Of a stretch of DNA of 64,000 nt, positions 32,548 to 40,621 are shown in pieces (position 1 is the first letter of the stretch; each line of letters opens with the position of its first letter). The stretch spans positions 62,001 through 126,000 of the forward strand of contig NZ_KB895550.1 in assembly GCF_000374925.1 (NCBI RefSeq), in the 5' to 3' direction. The translations under genes and the position numbers were made by a program. The notes under the pieces were generated by a model. It saw only the letters and a program-made list of their open reading frames with translations. It did no database searches and was not told the origin of the DNA. The DNA is from Arthrobacter sp. 131MFCol6.1 (lineage in GTDB: Bacteria > Actinomycetota > Actinomycetes > Actinomycetales > Micrococcaceae).

Positions 32548-32910
32548 ATGACCAGAGGAATGACTGGAGGCTTCCCGCCGGGACCGGCGGGAAGCCTGGC
32601 AGTGCAGGACGTGGCGGTTCTTGGCGTGACGGCCGCCGACGCCCTCGAGTGCGCTTCGCGCAGCTACGAAATCCAGCAGTTCGCGGCGCGCGTGGCCCGG
32701 TGCGCCGATGAGGCTGATGCGGTGCTCGCCGCCCTCGCCCGCCTTGACCTGCAGACCTGGCAGTCACCGGCCGGCCGCGCCTACCGTATGGCCGTGTCCC
32801 TGCACGCGGCGGCGCTGCGCCGGAGCCGGGATGCCCTGCTCGATGCTGTTGCCGTGGTGCTCCGGCACGCCCGGAATGTGGCGCAGCCCGCGGACCGGAC
32901 GGGACCCTGA
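32548..32910 (+). CDS. WXG100-like small helical protein
   Basis: A 120-residue protein that looks like a helical hairpin. Helix one is about residues 34-63 (SYEIQQFAARVARCADEADAVLAALARLDL), the turn contains TWQSPAGRAYR, and helix two is about 77-107. A tryptophan followed by a glycine in the turn is the mark of ESAT-6/WXG100-type proteins that pair as dimers and travel through type VII secretion, here in the WxxPAGxxY variant. There is no signal peptide, and no clear YxxxD/E tail. TAGCGT lies 6 nt before the ATG, so the mRNA is probably leaderless. It overlaps the hydrolase gene by 1 nt. Confidence 0.7.
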   Translation: MTRGMTGGFPPGPAGSLAVQDVAVLGVTAADALECASRSYEIQQFAARVARCADEADAVLAALARLDLQTWQSPAGRAYRMAVSLHAAALRRSRDALLDAVAVVLRHARNVAQPADRTGP

Positions 32911-34361
32911 TGGCCGAGGCCACTCCGGCTGGCTCCGGCGGCAGCCCCGGGGTTTCCGCGCCGCCGCGCGACGGCACCCTGCTCATCCGGGGCGGAATCG
33001 GCGGGGTGAGCTTCCAGTTTGAGGAGCTGCTGGCGGGTGCCGCGGCACTGGACGGGCTGGTCCGGCAGCTGCAAATGGTTGAAGTGGAGGCCGACGCCGT
33101 CCGGCGCGCACTCTTTCCCTATCAGTCCGAGTCCTACACCAGCGGCAGCAACGCCATCATCGCCGTGGGGGAGGCCGGCCGGGACGTCGGACGCGTCCGG
33201 GCGCAACTTCAGCGGATCGGCGACGACGTCCGCGCCAGTCACCGTGAATACGAATATGCCGAAGCCCGGAATGCCCTGCTGCTGCGGATGGGACTTCACG
33301 GCTCCGAGTACGGCGCAGCGCCGGAGCCCTTCGCCCTGCCCGGGGTGCGCGGGATCGTTGAAGACTGGGTCGCCATGGCGCCCCGGAATCTCGCCGTGCT
33401 GCTTGGCCTGCCCGGGCCCCTGGCCGCCGTAGCCGGCGCCCTGGCCGGCCCCACTGATATCCGCCGCCTGGTCCGGGACGCCTCGGAAGCGCCGGGGCTC
33501 GTGTTCCTCAAACCCCGTCCGGTCAGCATCGTGGGCCGGGAGACGTTTACGGCCGACGTCGACCTCTCACCGGCCGGGCTGTTGCGGCGGGCCGGGGGAG
33601 TGGGAGAGCGCGGCGGCCGGATCGAGGTTATCGAGCTCGACGGCGGATCCCGGCCCGCGTGGGTGGTGGTCATTCCCGGAACCCAGCAGGGTGCCCTGCC
33701 GGAAGGCACCAACCCCTTTGACCCCGCCGGCATCGCCGAGGCCCTGGGCTATGGCTCGGCGTCGACGGCGGAGGCCATCCGGGAGGCGTTGCGGCAGGCC
33801 GGGGCCGAGGCCGGCGATCAGCTCGTGGCCGTCGGTTACAGCCAGGGCGGGATCCACGCGATGAATCTCAGCAAGGACCGCGCTGTCCTGGCCGAGTACG
33901 ACCTCAAGTTCGTGCTGACCGCGGGCTCGCCGGTGGGCGGCATCAGCCCGGGACCGGGGATCCGCAGCCTGCACCTGGAACATGAGCAGGACTGGGTGCC
34001 GGGGGCAGACGGACAGGCGAACCCGGACACCAGGGACCGGGTGACCGTGACCCTCACCAACCCGCTGGCTGTGCCGCCGCTCCAGGACGTCGGCCTGGGT
34101 CCGGGGCACCGGCTGGAGAATTACGCCGACGGGGCCGCGCTCATCTCGGCGAGCCGGGACAACACGTTGCAGGACTCCACCGCGGCGCTGGCCGCGGTCG
34201 TGGGGACCGGCGGGGCGGCGACGGTGACCCGGTTCTCGCTCCGGCGCGAGGCCCGGCCGGAACCGCGGGCAACGCCCGCAACCACTTCGGGACCGCACGG
34301 CGCGGGCGCTTCTAACGATCGAGGGCGGGAAGGAAGCTCGCCACGAGGGACACCGCGCTGA
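32910..34361 (+). CDS. alpha/beta hydrolase with N-terminal WXG-like helical region
   Basis: A 483-residue two-part protein. Residues of about 25-135 are helical with heptad-like spacing (FQFEELLAGAAALDGLVRQLQMVEVEADAVRRAL, GRDVGRVRAQLQRIGDDVRASHREYEYAEARNALL). From about residue 245 an alpha/beta hydrolase follows: VVVIPGTQQG, nucleophile serine in GYSQGGIHAMNLS (about 310), LTAGSPVGG, the acid in EQDWVPGAD and a histidine in GPGHRLENYA. The triad order suggests a lipase, esterase or cutinase-like activity. No signal peptide is visible, and the tail is disordered. It is coupled to the WXG-like gene, suggesting joint export or a complex. The 3' end overlaps the convergent gene by 50 nt. Confidence 0.72.
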   Translation: MAEATPAGSGGSPGVSAPPRDGTLLIRGGIGGVSFQFEELLAGAAALDGLVRQLQMVEVEADAVRRALFPYQSESYTSGSNAIIAVGEAGRDVGRVRAQLQRIGDDVRASHREYEYAEARNALLLRMGLHGSEYGAAPEPFALPGVRGIVEDWVAMAPRNLAVLLGLPGPLAAVAGALAGPTDIRRLVRDASEAPGLVFLKPRPVSIVGRETFTADVDLSPAGLLRRAGGVGERGGRIEVIELDGGSRPAWVVVIPGTQQGALPEGTNPFDPAGIAEALGYGSASTAEAIREALRQAGAEAGDQLVAVGYSQGGIHAMNLSKDRAVLAEYDLKFVLTAGSPVGGISPGPGIRSLHLEHEQDWVPGADGQANPDTRDRVTVTLTNPLAVPPLQDVGLGPGHRLENYADGAALISASRDNTLQDSTAALAAVVGTGGAATVTRFSLRREARPEPRATPATTSGPHGAGASNDRGREGSSPRGTPR

Positions 34362-34698
34362 TGATGATGGCGGCGAACACGGCGGTCCAGAAGAACGAGT
34401 CAATGGTGAAGTGCACAGTGGTGTAGCTGCTGATCCAGGACGTCAGATAGAGCATCGCGGCGTTGATGACCACGGTGAACAGGCCCAGGGTGAGGATGGT
34501 GATCGGCAGCGACAGGAGGCTGACGATGGGCTTGACGAGGGCATTGACCAGACCGAAGATCAAGCCGATGAACAGGTAGCCCAGTACGGTGCTGATGGTG
34601 CCGTTGCCCTGGGTGGAAATGTCCAGGCCCGTGAGGATCCAGCAGGCGATTGCCAGGGCCAACCCGTTGATGATGACTCGTACGATGAATGAGCGCAT
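34312..34698 (-). CDS. phage holin family (YvlD-like) membrane protein
   Basis: A 128-residue protein with four hydrophobic helices: IIINGLALAIACWILTGLDIS, TVLGYLFIGLIFGLVNALVKPIVSLLSLPITILTLGLFTVVINAAMLYLTSWI and FFWTAVFAAIIISAVSLVASFL. The pattern FGLVNALVKPIVSLLSLPITILTLGLF is the hallmark of the phage-holin-IV-like family, a chromosomal family named for similarity to holins. Its cellular role is poorly known. Its 3' end overlaps the convergent hydrolase gene by 50 nt, so one of those tails is coding on both strands. Confidence 0.88.
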   Translation of the reverse strand: MRSFIVRVIINGLALAIACWILTGLDISTQGNGTISTVLGYLFIGLIFGLVNALVKPIVSLLSLPITILTLGLFTVVINAAMLYLTSWISSYTTVHFTIDSFFWTAVFAAIIISAVSLVASFLPALDR

Positions 34699-34826
34699 GG
34701 CCCCATGCTGTCATACGCCAGGCGGCGACGGCAGGGACCATATTCCCCATGTCGGCAGCGGCCGTCCCATAGGGGCCGCGATCATCTCCCGCAACAGCGG
34801 CAGTGACCCGAAGTAGGCTAGTTGGC

Positions 34827-35945
34827 ATGACTTCATCAGAAAACCCGGCCGGGGGCATCAGGCCCCGTCCGGTGGTAGACCTCCTCCCCCGCTACGCGGC
34901 CGGAAAACCCCCCGTCCCCGTGGAAGGCCTGGCCAGCTACAAGCTGTCCTCCAACGAAAACCCGTTGCCCCCGATCCCTGCAGTGCAGCAGGCCATCGCG
35001 GCGCAGACCGACTTCAACCGCTACCCCGATCCGCTCAGTAGCAGGCTGCGTGAATCGCTCGCCCGCTTCCTGGATGTTCCCGCCGAGGACATCGTCACGG
35101 GCGCCGGCAGCCTGGGCGCCCTGAACCAGCTGCTGACCACCTTCGCCGGCCAGAACGACGACGGCAAGGCCGACGAAGTCATCTACGCCTGGCGCTCGTT
35201 TGAGGCCTACCCGATCTGCGTCGGACTGGCCGGTGCCGAGAGCGTCCGGATCCCGCTGACGGCCGACGGGCGCCATGACCTGGACGCCATGGCCGCCGCG
35301 GTGACTGCGCGGACGCGGATGATCCTGCTGTGCACCCCCAACAACCCGACCGGACCCATCTTGACGGCCGAGGAAACGGAGCGCTTCATCAACGCCGTTC
35401 CGGCCGACGTCGTGGTGGTCATCGACGAGGCCTACCAGGAATTCGTGCGCGCCGGCGACGCCGTGGACGGCATCGCCATGTACCGCAAATACCCCAACGT
35501 CGTTGTCCTGCGGACCTTCTCAAAAGCGCACGGCCTCGCCGGACTCCGCGTGGGCTACAGCGTCTCCCGGCCCGAACTGACACAGCACCTGCGCGTCGCT
35601 GCCACCCCCTTCGCCGTGTCCCAGATCGCGGAAACGGCTGCCGTTACATCGCTCGAGCACTTCGCCGATGTTGTAGAAAGGGTACAAAGCCTGGTGGACG
35701 AACGGGACCGGGTCACGGCCGGACTGCGTGAACTCGGATGGTTCGTTCCCGAGGCCCAGGGCAACTTTGTCTGGCTCAATCTGGGCGAAAACAGCGCGGA
35801 ATTCGCCGCCCTCGCGGCGGAACGGGCACTGTCCGTGCGTGCCTTCGGCAACGAGGGCGTCCGGGTCAGCATCGGCGAAACGGAAGCCAACACCCGTTTC
35901 CTGGAGCTCTGTGCGATCTATACAAAACCGCCGCAGCGTTCCTAG
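34827..35945 (+). CDS. histidinol-phosphate/aromatic aminotransferase-like enzyme (HisC family)
   Basis: A 372-residue fold-type-I PLP aminotransferase. HisC-family motifs are SSNENPLPP, FNRYPDP, LLCTPNNPTGPI, VVVIDEAYQEFV and the PLP lysine in TFSKAHGLAGLRVGY. It exchanges amino groups between glutamate and imidazole-acetol phosphate or aromatic 2-oxoacids. It lies outside any his operon, so a second HisC or an aromatic/phenylalanine aminotransferase (Pat) is as likely as histidine synthesis. I prefer ATG 34827, because TAGGCT ends 7 nt upstream and would give a leaderless mRNA; an in-frame upstream GTG (34803) lies on the promoter. Confidence 0.9.
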   Translation: MTSSENPAGGIRPRPVVDLLPRYAAGKPPVPVEGLASYKLSSNENPLPPIPAVQQAIAAQTDFNRYPDPLSSRLRESLARFLDVPAEDIVTGAGSLGALNQLLTTFAGQNDDGKADEVIYAWRSFEAYPICVGLAGAESVRIPLTADGRHDLDAMAAAVTARTRMILLCTPNNPTGPILTAEETERFINAVPADVVVVIDEAYQEFVRAGDAVDGIAMYRKYPNVVVLRTFSKAHGLAGLRVGYSVSRPELTQHLRVAATPFAVSQIAETAAVTSLEHFADVVERVQSLVDERDRVTAGLRELGWFVPEAQGNFVWLNLGENSAEFAALAAERALSVRAFGNEGVRVSIGETEANTRFLELCAIYTKPPQRS

Positions 35946-36005
35946 CGCTTAACACTGCGCGCTCAGGCCGCCCCGTGCGGATAAAGTAAGGACCAGTAAG
36001 CCAAA

Positions 36006-36047
36006 ATATATGCCGGACCCGGAATGTATTCCCGGTCCGGCATATAT
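36006..36047. promoter_or_regulatory. 42-nt near-perfect palindrome upstream of E1alpha
   Basis: Arms 36006-36025 and 36028-36047 pair at 19 of 20 positions around a GT centre; the only mismatch is C36020/C36033. The outer six pairs are ATATAT. It begins 60 nt after the aminotransferase stop and ends 45 nt before the E1alpha ATG. No T-run follows, so it is either an operator for a dimeric regulator or a leader hairpin; a terminator is less likely. Confidence 0.7.
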
Positions 36048-36092
36048 CCCAGCGATTGCGGCGCATTCGGATGCGGCAAGCAAGGAGACGGT

Positions 36093-37373
36093 ATGGGCGC
36101 CACACATCTGCCCTCTACCGAGTTCGACGGAACCGAAATGGATGACCAGCTCGAGGCCGAGGCCGAGGCCCAACTCGGCGACCCCGCCGAGCCTATGGTG
36201 CAGTTGCTGGGCCCGGACGGCACCCTGGGCTCGGACCCGGTCTTCTCAAAGTACGCCGAGAAGCTGGATCCGGACACGCTGCGCGGTTTCTACGCGGACA
36301 TGGCCAAGATCCGCCGCTTCGACGTGGAAGCCACCGCCCTGCAACGGCAGGGCCAACTGGCCCTGTGGGTCCCGCTCACGGGGCAGGAAGCCGCCCAGAT
36401 CGGCTCCGGACGGGCCAGCCAGCCGCAGGACTACATCTTCCCGACCTACCGCGAGCACGGCGTGGCCTTGACGCGGAATGTGGACCTGGCCGAGCTGCTG
36501 CGCCAGTTCCGGGGCGTCTCCAACGGCGGCTGGAACCCGAAGGACACGAACTTCCACCTCTACACGCTGGTCCTGGCCGCCCAGACCCCGCACGCCGTCG
36601 GTTACGCCATGGGCATCCAGCGGGACCAGAAACTGGCGGCCGCCAACGCCGTCGCCAGCGGGGAGGCGGGACAGGCGGTGGAGCCGAACGCCGCCGTCAT
36701 GGTGTACTTCGGCGACGGCGCCAGCTCCGAAGGGGACGTCCATGAATCCATGGTGTTCGCCGCCTCCTACCAGGCGCCCGTGGTCTTCTTCTGCCAGAAC
36801 AACCACTGGGCCATCTCCGTGCCGAGCTCCGTGCAGACCCGCATCCCGCTGGCCAACCGCGCCAAGGGCTACGGCTTCCCCGGCATCAGGGTGGACGGCA
36901 ATGACGTGATCGCGGTCCACGCGGTCACGGAATGGGCGCTGGAGCGTGCCCGCGACGGCCATGGTCCCGTGCTGATCGAGGCGTTCACCTACCGGGTCGG
37001 GGCGCACACCACGGCCGATGACCCCACCAAGTACCGCGGATCCGCCGAAGAGGGCCTGTGGCGTGCCAAGGACCCGCTGGCACGGCTGGAGAAGTATCTC
37101 CGGGCCGAGGGCCTCGCGGATGACAGCTTCTTCGAGCAGGTCAGGGCCGACGGCGACGAGCTCGCCGCCTACGTCCGCAAGACCACCCATGACCTGGAAA
37201 CCCCGGACATCCGGACCGCCTTCGCCAACACCTACGTGGAGGCCCACCCGCTGGTGGCCGAGGAACTGGCCTGGTTCGAGGAATACAGCGCGGGGTTCGC
37301 CGACGAGGCGACCGCCGATGAGGCGTCCGCCGAAGAGGCAGATACAGTCCAGACAGACAGGGCGGCCCGCTGA
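36093..37373 (+). CDS. 2-oxoacid dehydrogenase E1 component alpha subunit (branched-chain or pyruvate type)
   Basis: A 426-residue thiamine-diphosphate-dependent E1alpha, which decarboxylates a 2-oxoacid for transfer to the E2 lipoyl group. The ThDP motif is VYFGDGASSEGDVHESMVFAASYQAPVVFFCQNNHWAISVP, and the phosphorylation-loop region is TYRVGAHTTADDPTKYR. The acidic N-terminal ~35 residues (ATHLPSTEFDGTEMDDQLEAEAEAQ) are variable. ATG 36093 has AAGGAG 5 nt upstream; ATG 36024 falls in the palindrome. The stop overlaps the E1beta start. The domain set fits the branched-chain (BkdA) class of actinobacteria, but substrate cannot be settled by motif alone. Confidence 0.92.
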   Translation: MGATHLPSTEFDGTEMDDQLEAEAEAQLGDPAEPMVQLLGPDGTLGSDPVFSKYAEKLDPDTLRGFYADMAKIRRFDVEATALQRQGQLALWVPLTGQEAAQIGSGRASQPQDYIFPTYREHGVALTRNVDLAELLRQFRGVSNGGWNPKDTNFHLYTLVLAAQTPHAVGYAMGIQRDQKLAAANAVASGEAGQAVEPNAAVMVYFGDGASSEGDVHESMVFAASYQAPVVFFCQNNHWAISVPSSVQTRIPLANRAKGYGFPGIRVDGNDVIAVHAVTEWALERARDGHGPVLIEAFTYRVGAHTTADDPTKYRGSAEEGLWRAKDPLARLEKYLRAEGLADDSFFEQVRADGDELAAYVRKTTHDLETPDIRTAFANTYVEAHPLVAEELAWFEEYSAGFADEATADEASAEEADTVQTDRAAR

Positions 37374-38353
37374 TGACCACCATGACCATTGCGAAAGCCA
37401 TCAATGAGGGTCTGCGGGCCACGCTGAGCAACAACCCCCGCTCGCTGCTGATGGGCGAGGACATCGGGGCCCTTGGCGGCGTCTACCGGGTCACCGACGG
37501 GCTGATCGCCGAATTTGGCGCCGACCGCGTGGTGGATACCCCGCTGGCCGAATCCGGGATTATCGGCACCGCGATCGGCCTCTCCCTGCGCGGCTACCAG
37601 CCGGTCTGCGAGATCCAGTTCGACGGCTTCGTGTTCCCGGGGTTCAACCAGATCACCACCCAGCTGGCCAAGATGCACTCGCGCAGCAACGGCAACCTGA
37701 CCGTTCCCGTCGTCATCCGGATCCCGTACGGCGGCGGCATCGGCTCCATTGAGCACCACTCCGAATCGCCGGAGGCGCTGTTCGCCCACACGGCCGGGCT
37801 GCGCATCATCACGCCGTCCAATCCGCACGATGCCTACTGGATGATCCAGCAGGCCGTCGACTGCCAGGATCCGGTAATCGTCTTCGAACCCAAGCGCCGC
37901 TACTGGCTCAAGGGCGAGGTCGACACCGAGACCCCCGGCGCGTCCGCGGACCCCTTCAAGGCGCATGTGCTCCGCGAGGGCACCGACGCGACCGTCGTCG
38001 TCTACGGCCCGCTGGTGCCCGTGGCCCTCGCCGCGGCCGAGGCCGCCGCCGAGGACGGCCACAGCGTCGAGGTAATCGACCTCCGATCCATCTCGCCGAT
38101 CGACTTCGACACCGTCACGGCCTCGGTCCGGAAGACGGGCCGGCTGATCGTGGCCCACGAGGCCCCCACATTCGGCGGCATCGGCGGCGAAATCGCCGCA
38201 CGGATCAGCGAACGGGCGTTCCATTCACTGGAGGCCCCCGTCATCCGCGTCGGGGGATTCCACATGCCCTACCCCGTGGCCAAGGTCGAAGAAGACTACC
38301 TGCCGGACATCGACCGCATCCTTGAGGCGCTCGACCGCGCCCTGGCGTACTGA
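37373..38353 (+). CDS. 2-oxoacid dehydrogenase E1 component beta subunit
   Basis: A 326-residue E1beta, the transketolase pyrimidine and C-terminal domain partner of E1alpha in an alpha2beta2 tetramer. Recognisable segments are MGEDIGALGGVYRVTDGLIAEFGADRVVDTPLAESGIIGTAIGLSLRG, EIQFDGFVFPGFNQI, the RIPYGGGIGSIEHHSESPEALF loop with paired histidines, and EVIDLRSISPIDFDTV in the C-terminal domain. Its first base is the last base of the E1alpha stop (TGATG), so equal expression is expected. E2 begins 9 nt after its stop. Confidence 0.94.
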   Translation: MTTMTIAKAINEGLRATLSNNPRSLLMGEDIGALGGVYRVTDGLIAEFGADRVVDTPLAESGIIGTAIGLSLRGYQPVCEIQFDGFVFPGFNQITTQLAKMHSRSNGNLTVPVVIRIPYGGGIGSIEHHSESPEALFAHTAGLRIITPSNPHDAYWMIQQAVDCQDPVIVFEPKRRYWLKGEVDTETPGASADPFKAHVLREGTDATVVVYGPLVPVALAAAEAAAEDGHSVEVIDLRSISPIDFDTVTASVRKTGRLIVAHEAPTFGGIGGEIAARISERAFHSLEAPVIRVGGFHMPYPVAKVEEDYLPDIDRILEALDRALAY

Positions 38354-38362
38354 CGAGGACCC

Positions 38363-39916
38363 ATGACGCTCAACAAGTTCAACCTGCCCGACGTCGGCGA
38401 AGGGCTGACGGAGGCCGAAATCGTCGCCTGGAAGGTCAAGGCCGGCGATACCGTGGCCATCAACGACGTCCTGTGCGAGATCGAGACGGCCAAGTCCCTG
38501 GTGGAACTGCCCTCACCGTTCGCGGGAACCGTCACCGAACTGCTGGTGCCCGAGGGGGTCACGGTGGATGTCGGCACGCCGATCATCAGTGTGAGCGACG
38601 CCGTCGCCGCCCCGGAGCCGGCCGCCGCGGCACCTGCCGCTGCGCCTGCCGCAGCGCCTGCCGCCCAGGAGCGGGCCGCCGCCGCGCCCATGTACGGCAC
38701 GCTGCCGTCTGATACGTCCGACGCCGGCGAAGCAGCCGGGCGCCCGGCCGGCGGGCCGCTGGTGGGCTCCGGTCCCAAGGCCGACGCCGTCAAGCGCCGG
38801 CGGCGGATTTCCGCCCCTTCGGCCGCCGGCCACGAAGCCCCGGCCTCCACTGCGGCTACCGGCGCTGCCGCCCCGGTGGCCGAGCGGGTGGGTGTAGAGG
38901 ACCACGACATATGGATCAACCCGGACGCGGCCAGCCGCCCTGCCGACGCGGCCACAGCCCCCGACGACTCGGTTGACGCGCGCCCCACCCTGGGCGGTGC
39001 CATCAACGGCCTGGTCGGCAAGGTGCTGGCCAAGCCGCCGGTCCGCAAGATCGCCCGCGACCTTGGGATCAACCTGGCCGACGTCGTGCCCACCGGCGCC
39101 CGCGGTGAAGTGACCCGTGAGGACCTGGTGAGCTACCAGGCCCAGCGTGACGCCGAGGTGGACAAGGCGGACTCGTTCTGGGGCAAGTCCGGCCGCCCGC
39201 AGGACCAGCGGATCGAGCGGATCCCGGTCAAGGGCGTCCGCAAGGCCACCGCAAAGGCCATGGTCGAATCCGCGTTCGCCGCGCCGCACGTGAGCATCTT
39301 TGTCGACGTCGACGCCAGCCGCACGATGGAATTCGTCAAGCGCCTCAAAGCCTCCCGCGACTTCGAAGGCATCAAGGTCTCCCCGCTGCTGATCCTGGCC
39401 AAGGCGGTTATTTGGGCCGCGGCGCGAAACCCGAGTGTCAACGCGACGTGGGTGGACAACCCGGACGGCAGCGATTCCGCGGAGATCCACGTCAAGCACT
39501 TCATGAACCTGGGCATCGCGGCCGCGACGCCCCGCGGGCTGATGGTGCCGAACATCAAGAACGCCCAGGACCTCTCGCTCAAGCAGCTGGCCCTGGCCCT
39601 GAACGAGCTCGCCACCACGGCGCGGGCCGGCAAGACCCAGCCTGCCCAGATGCGGGGCGGCACGCTCACCGTGACCAATATCGGCGCCCTCGGGATCGAT
39701 ACCGGCACGCCGATCATCAACCCGGGCGAGGTCGCGATCGTGGCGTTCGGCACCATCAAGCAAAAGCCCTGGGTCCTGGACGGCGAAGTCATTCCGCGCT
39801 GGATCACCACCCTCGGCGGCTCTTTCGACCACCGCGTGGTGGACGGCGACCTGTCGGCCCGCTTCATGGCCGACGTCGCCGCCATCCTGGAAGAGCCGGC
39901 CCTGCTGCTGGACTAG
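38363..39916 (+). CDS. dihydrolipoamide acyltransferase (E2) of the 2-oxoacid dehydrogenase complex
   Basis: A 517-residue core subunit. Residues 1-80 are one lipoyl domain with the modified lysine in [14 protein letters not shown]. An alanine/proline-rich linker of over 100 residues follows. The peripheral-subunit-binding domain lies near residue 215 ([38 protein letters not shown]). The catalytic acyltransferase domain ends in [18 protein letters not shown]. No E3 (lipoamide dehydrogenase) gene adjoins, so E3 must be supplied from elsewhere. A strong terminator follows 28 nt after the stop. Confidence 0.94.
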   Translation: MTLNKFNLPDVGEGLTEAEIVAWKVKAGDTVAINDVLCEIETAKSLVELPSPFAGTVTELLVPEGVTVDVGTPIISVSDAVAAPEPAAAAPAAAPAAAPAAQERAAAAPMYGTLPSDTSDAGEAAGRPAGGPLVGSGPKADAVKRRRRISAPSAAGHEAPASTAATGAAAPVAERVGVEDHDIWINPDAASRPADAATAPDDSVDARPTLGGAINGLVGKVLAKPPVRKIARDLGINLADVVPTGARGEVTREDLVSYQAQRDAEVDKADSFWGKSGRPQDQRIERIPVKGVRKATAKAMVESAFAAPHVSIFVDVDASRTMEFVKRLKASRDFEGIKVSPLLILAKAVIWAAARNPSVNATWVDNPDGSDSAEIHVKHFMNLGIAAATPRGLMVPNIKNAQDLSLKQLALALNELATTARAGKTQPAQMRGGTLTVTNIGALGIDTGTPIINPGEVAIVAFGTIKQKPWVLDGEVIPRWITTLGGSFDHRVVDGDLSARFMADVAAILEEPALLLD

Positions 39917-39943
39917 CCGGCGAAACTGGCCACGAAACGACAG

Positions 39944-39978
39944 AACCCCGCCGCTGAACCATTTCAGCGGCGGGGTTT
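39944..39978 (+). terminator. Rho-independent terminator after the E1-E2 operon
   Basis: A perfect 15-bp stem (39944-39958 with 39963-39977) with a CCAT loop is followed by a short T-tract (TTTG). It is flanked by A44-A45 on the other side, so it can also serve the convergent gene at 40041. Confidence 0.9.
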
Positions 39979-40040
39979 GTCAGTGTTGGGGTTTCCCAGT
40001 CGTGGGGTTTCCCAGGCGCGGGCCGCCTGGCCCGGGGCGC

Positions 40041-40379
40041 TCAGTTTCCCGAGTATGCGGTCAGGATCTGGACCAGCGCGGGATCGCCGCTCATGCGGGC
40101 GAGGGCGGCCGAGGCGGCAAACATCAGGCCCGCGAGCCCCGCACTGCACGCGCTGATTCCCGTCAGGAACTTCCAGTCCTCACGGAGCACGCTGCGCATG
40201 GTGTCGGGCATGCGCAGGCCCGGGGCAATCAGGTTGGGTGCGCTGTCGGTTGATCCGTCGTCCAGGAACGCCACAACGCGCCCGGCACCGCGGTCCACGC
40301 GCATGGCGCTGATGTGGTTGCCGTGCCGGGCCAGCAGGATGTCGTGGCCAACCAGCTGGCGGCGCTGAAGAGTGATCAT
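40041..40379 (-). CDS. hypothetical protein
   Basis: A 112-residue protein I do not recognise. Residues 1-55 look beta-rich and charged (MITLQRRQLVGHDILLARHGNHISAMRVDRGAGRVVAFLDDG), then comes an amphipathic middle (RMPDTMRSVLREDWKFLTG) and one alanine-rich hydrophobic helix (ISACSAGLAGLMFAASAALARM). That helix may be membrane-associated but is weak. AAGGGAGC precedes the ATG at 40379; the open frame extends 14 codons further without a site. It diverges from the acyl-CoA ligase and converges on the E2 terminator. Confidence 0.65.
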   Translation of the reverse strand: MITLQRRQLVGHDILLARHGNHISAMRVDRGAGRVVAFLDDGSTDSAPNLIAPGLRMPDTMRSVLREDWKFLTGISACSAGLAGLMFAASAALARMSGDPALVQILTAYSGN

Positions 40380-40621
40380 GGGGCTCCCTTGGTAGGTGGG
40401 TTCTCGAAACGTCCGCACCATCGCAGGGCACCTCCCATTTTACTGAGCCGGTCCGTGCCGGGCGGCCCGCTGGGCGGTGAGGCTGCCCACGGCTGGGGGT
40501 GATCCTCGTCAAGTCCAGTCGCAGTCGAGCCCGCGCCGTCCCGTCCCGCGGATACGCCCCGGCACTAGAGTGGCACCAGCCGCCGACAGCCCGGGCGGAA
40601 GCGGATCAAAGGAGATGCTGC

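Noticed and set aside
34803..34826. Upstream GTG start for the HisC-like aminotransferase
   Set aside because: The frame extends to 34803, but the extra 8 codons cover the TAGGCT -10 element and no ribosome site precedes them.
38363..39978. Missing lipoamide dehydrogenase (E3) taken as a broken operon
   Set aside because: E3 is often encoded elsewhere and shared between complexes, and a strong terminator directly follows E2, so absence here is not evidence of loss.
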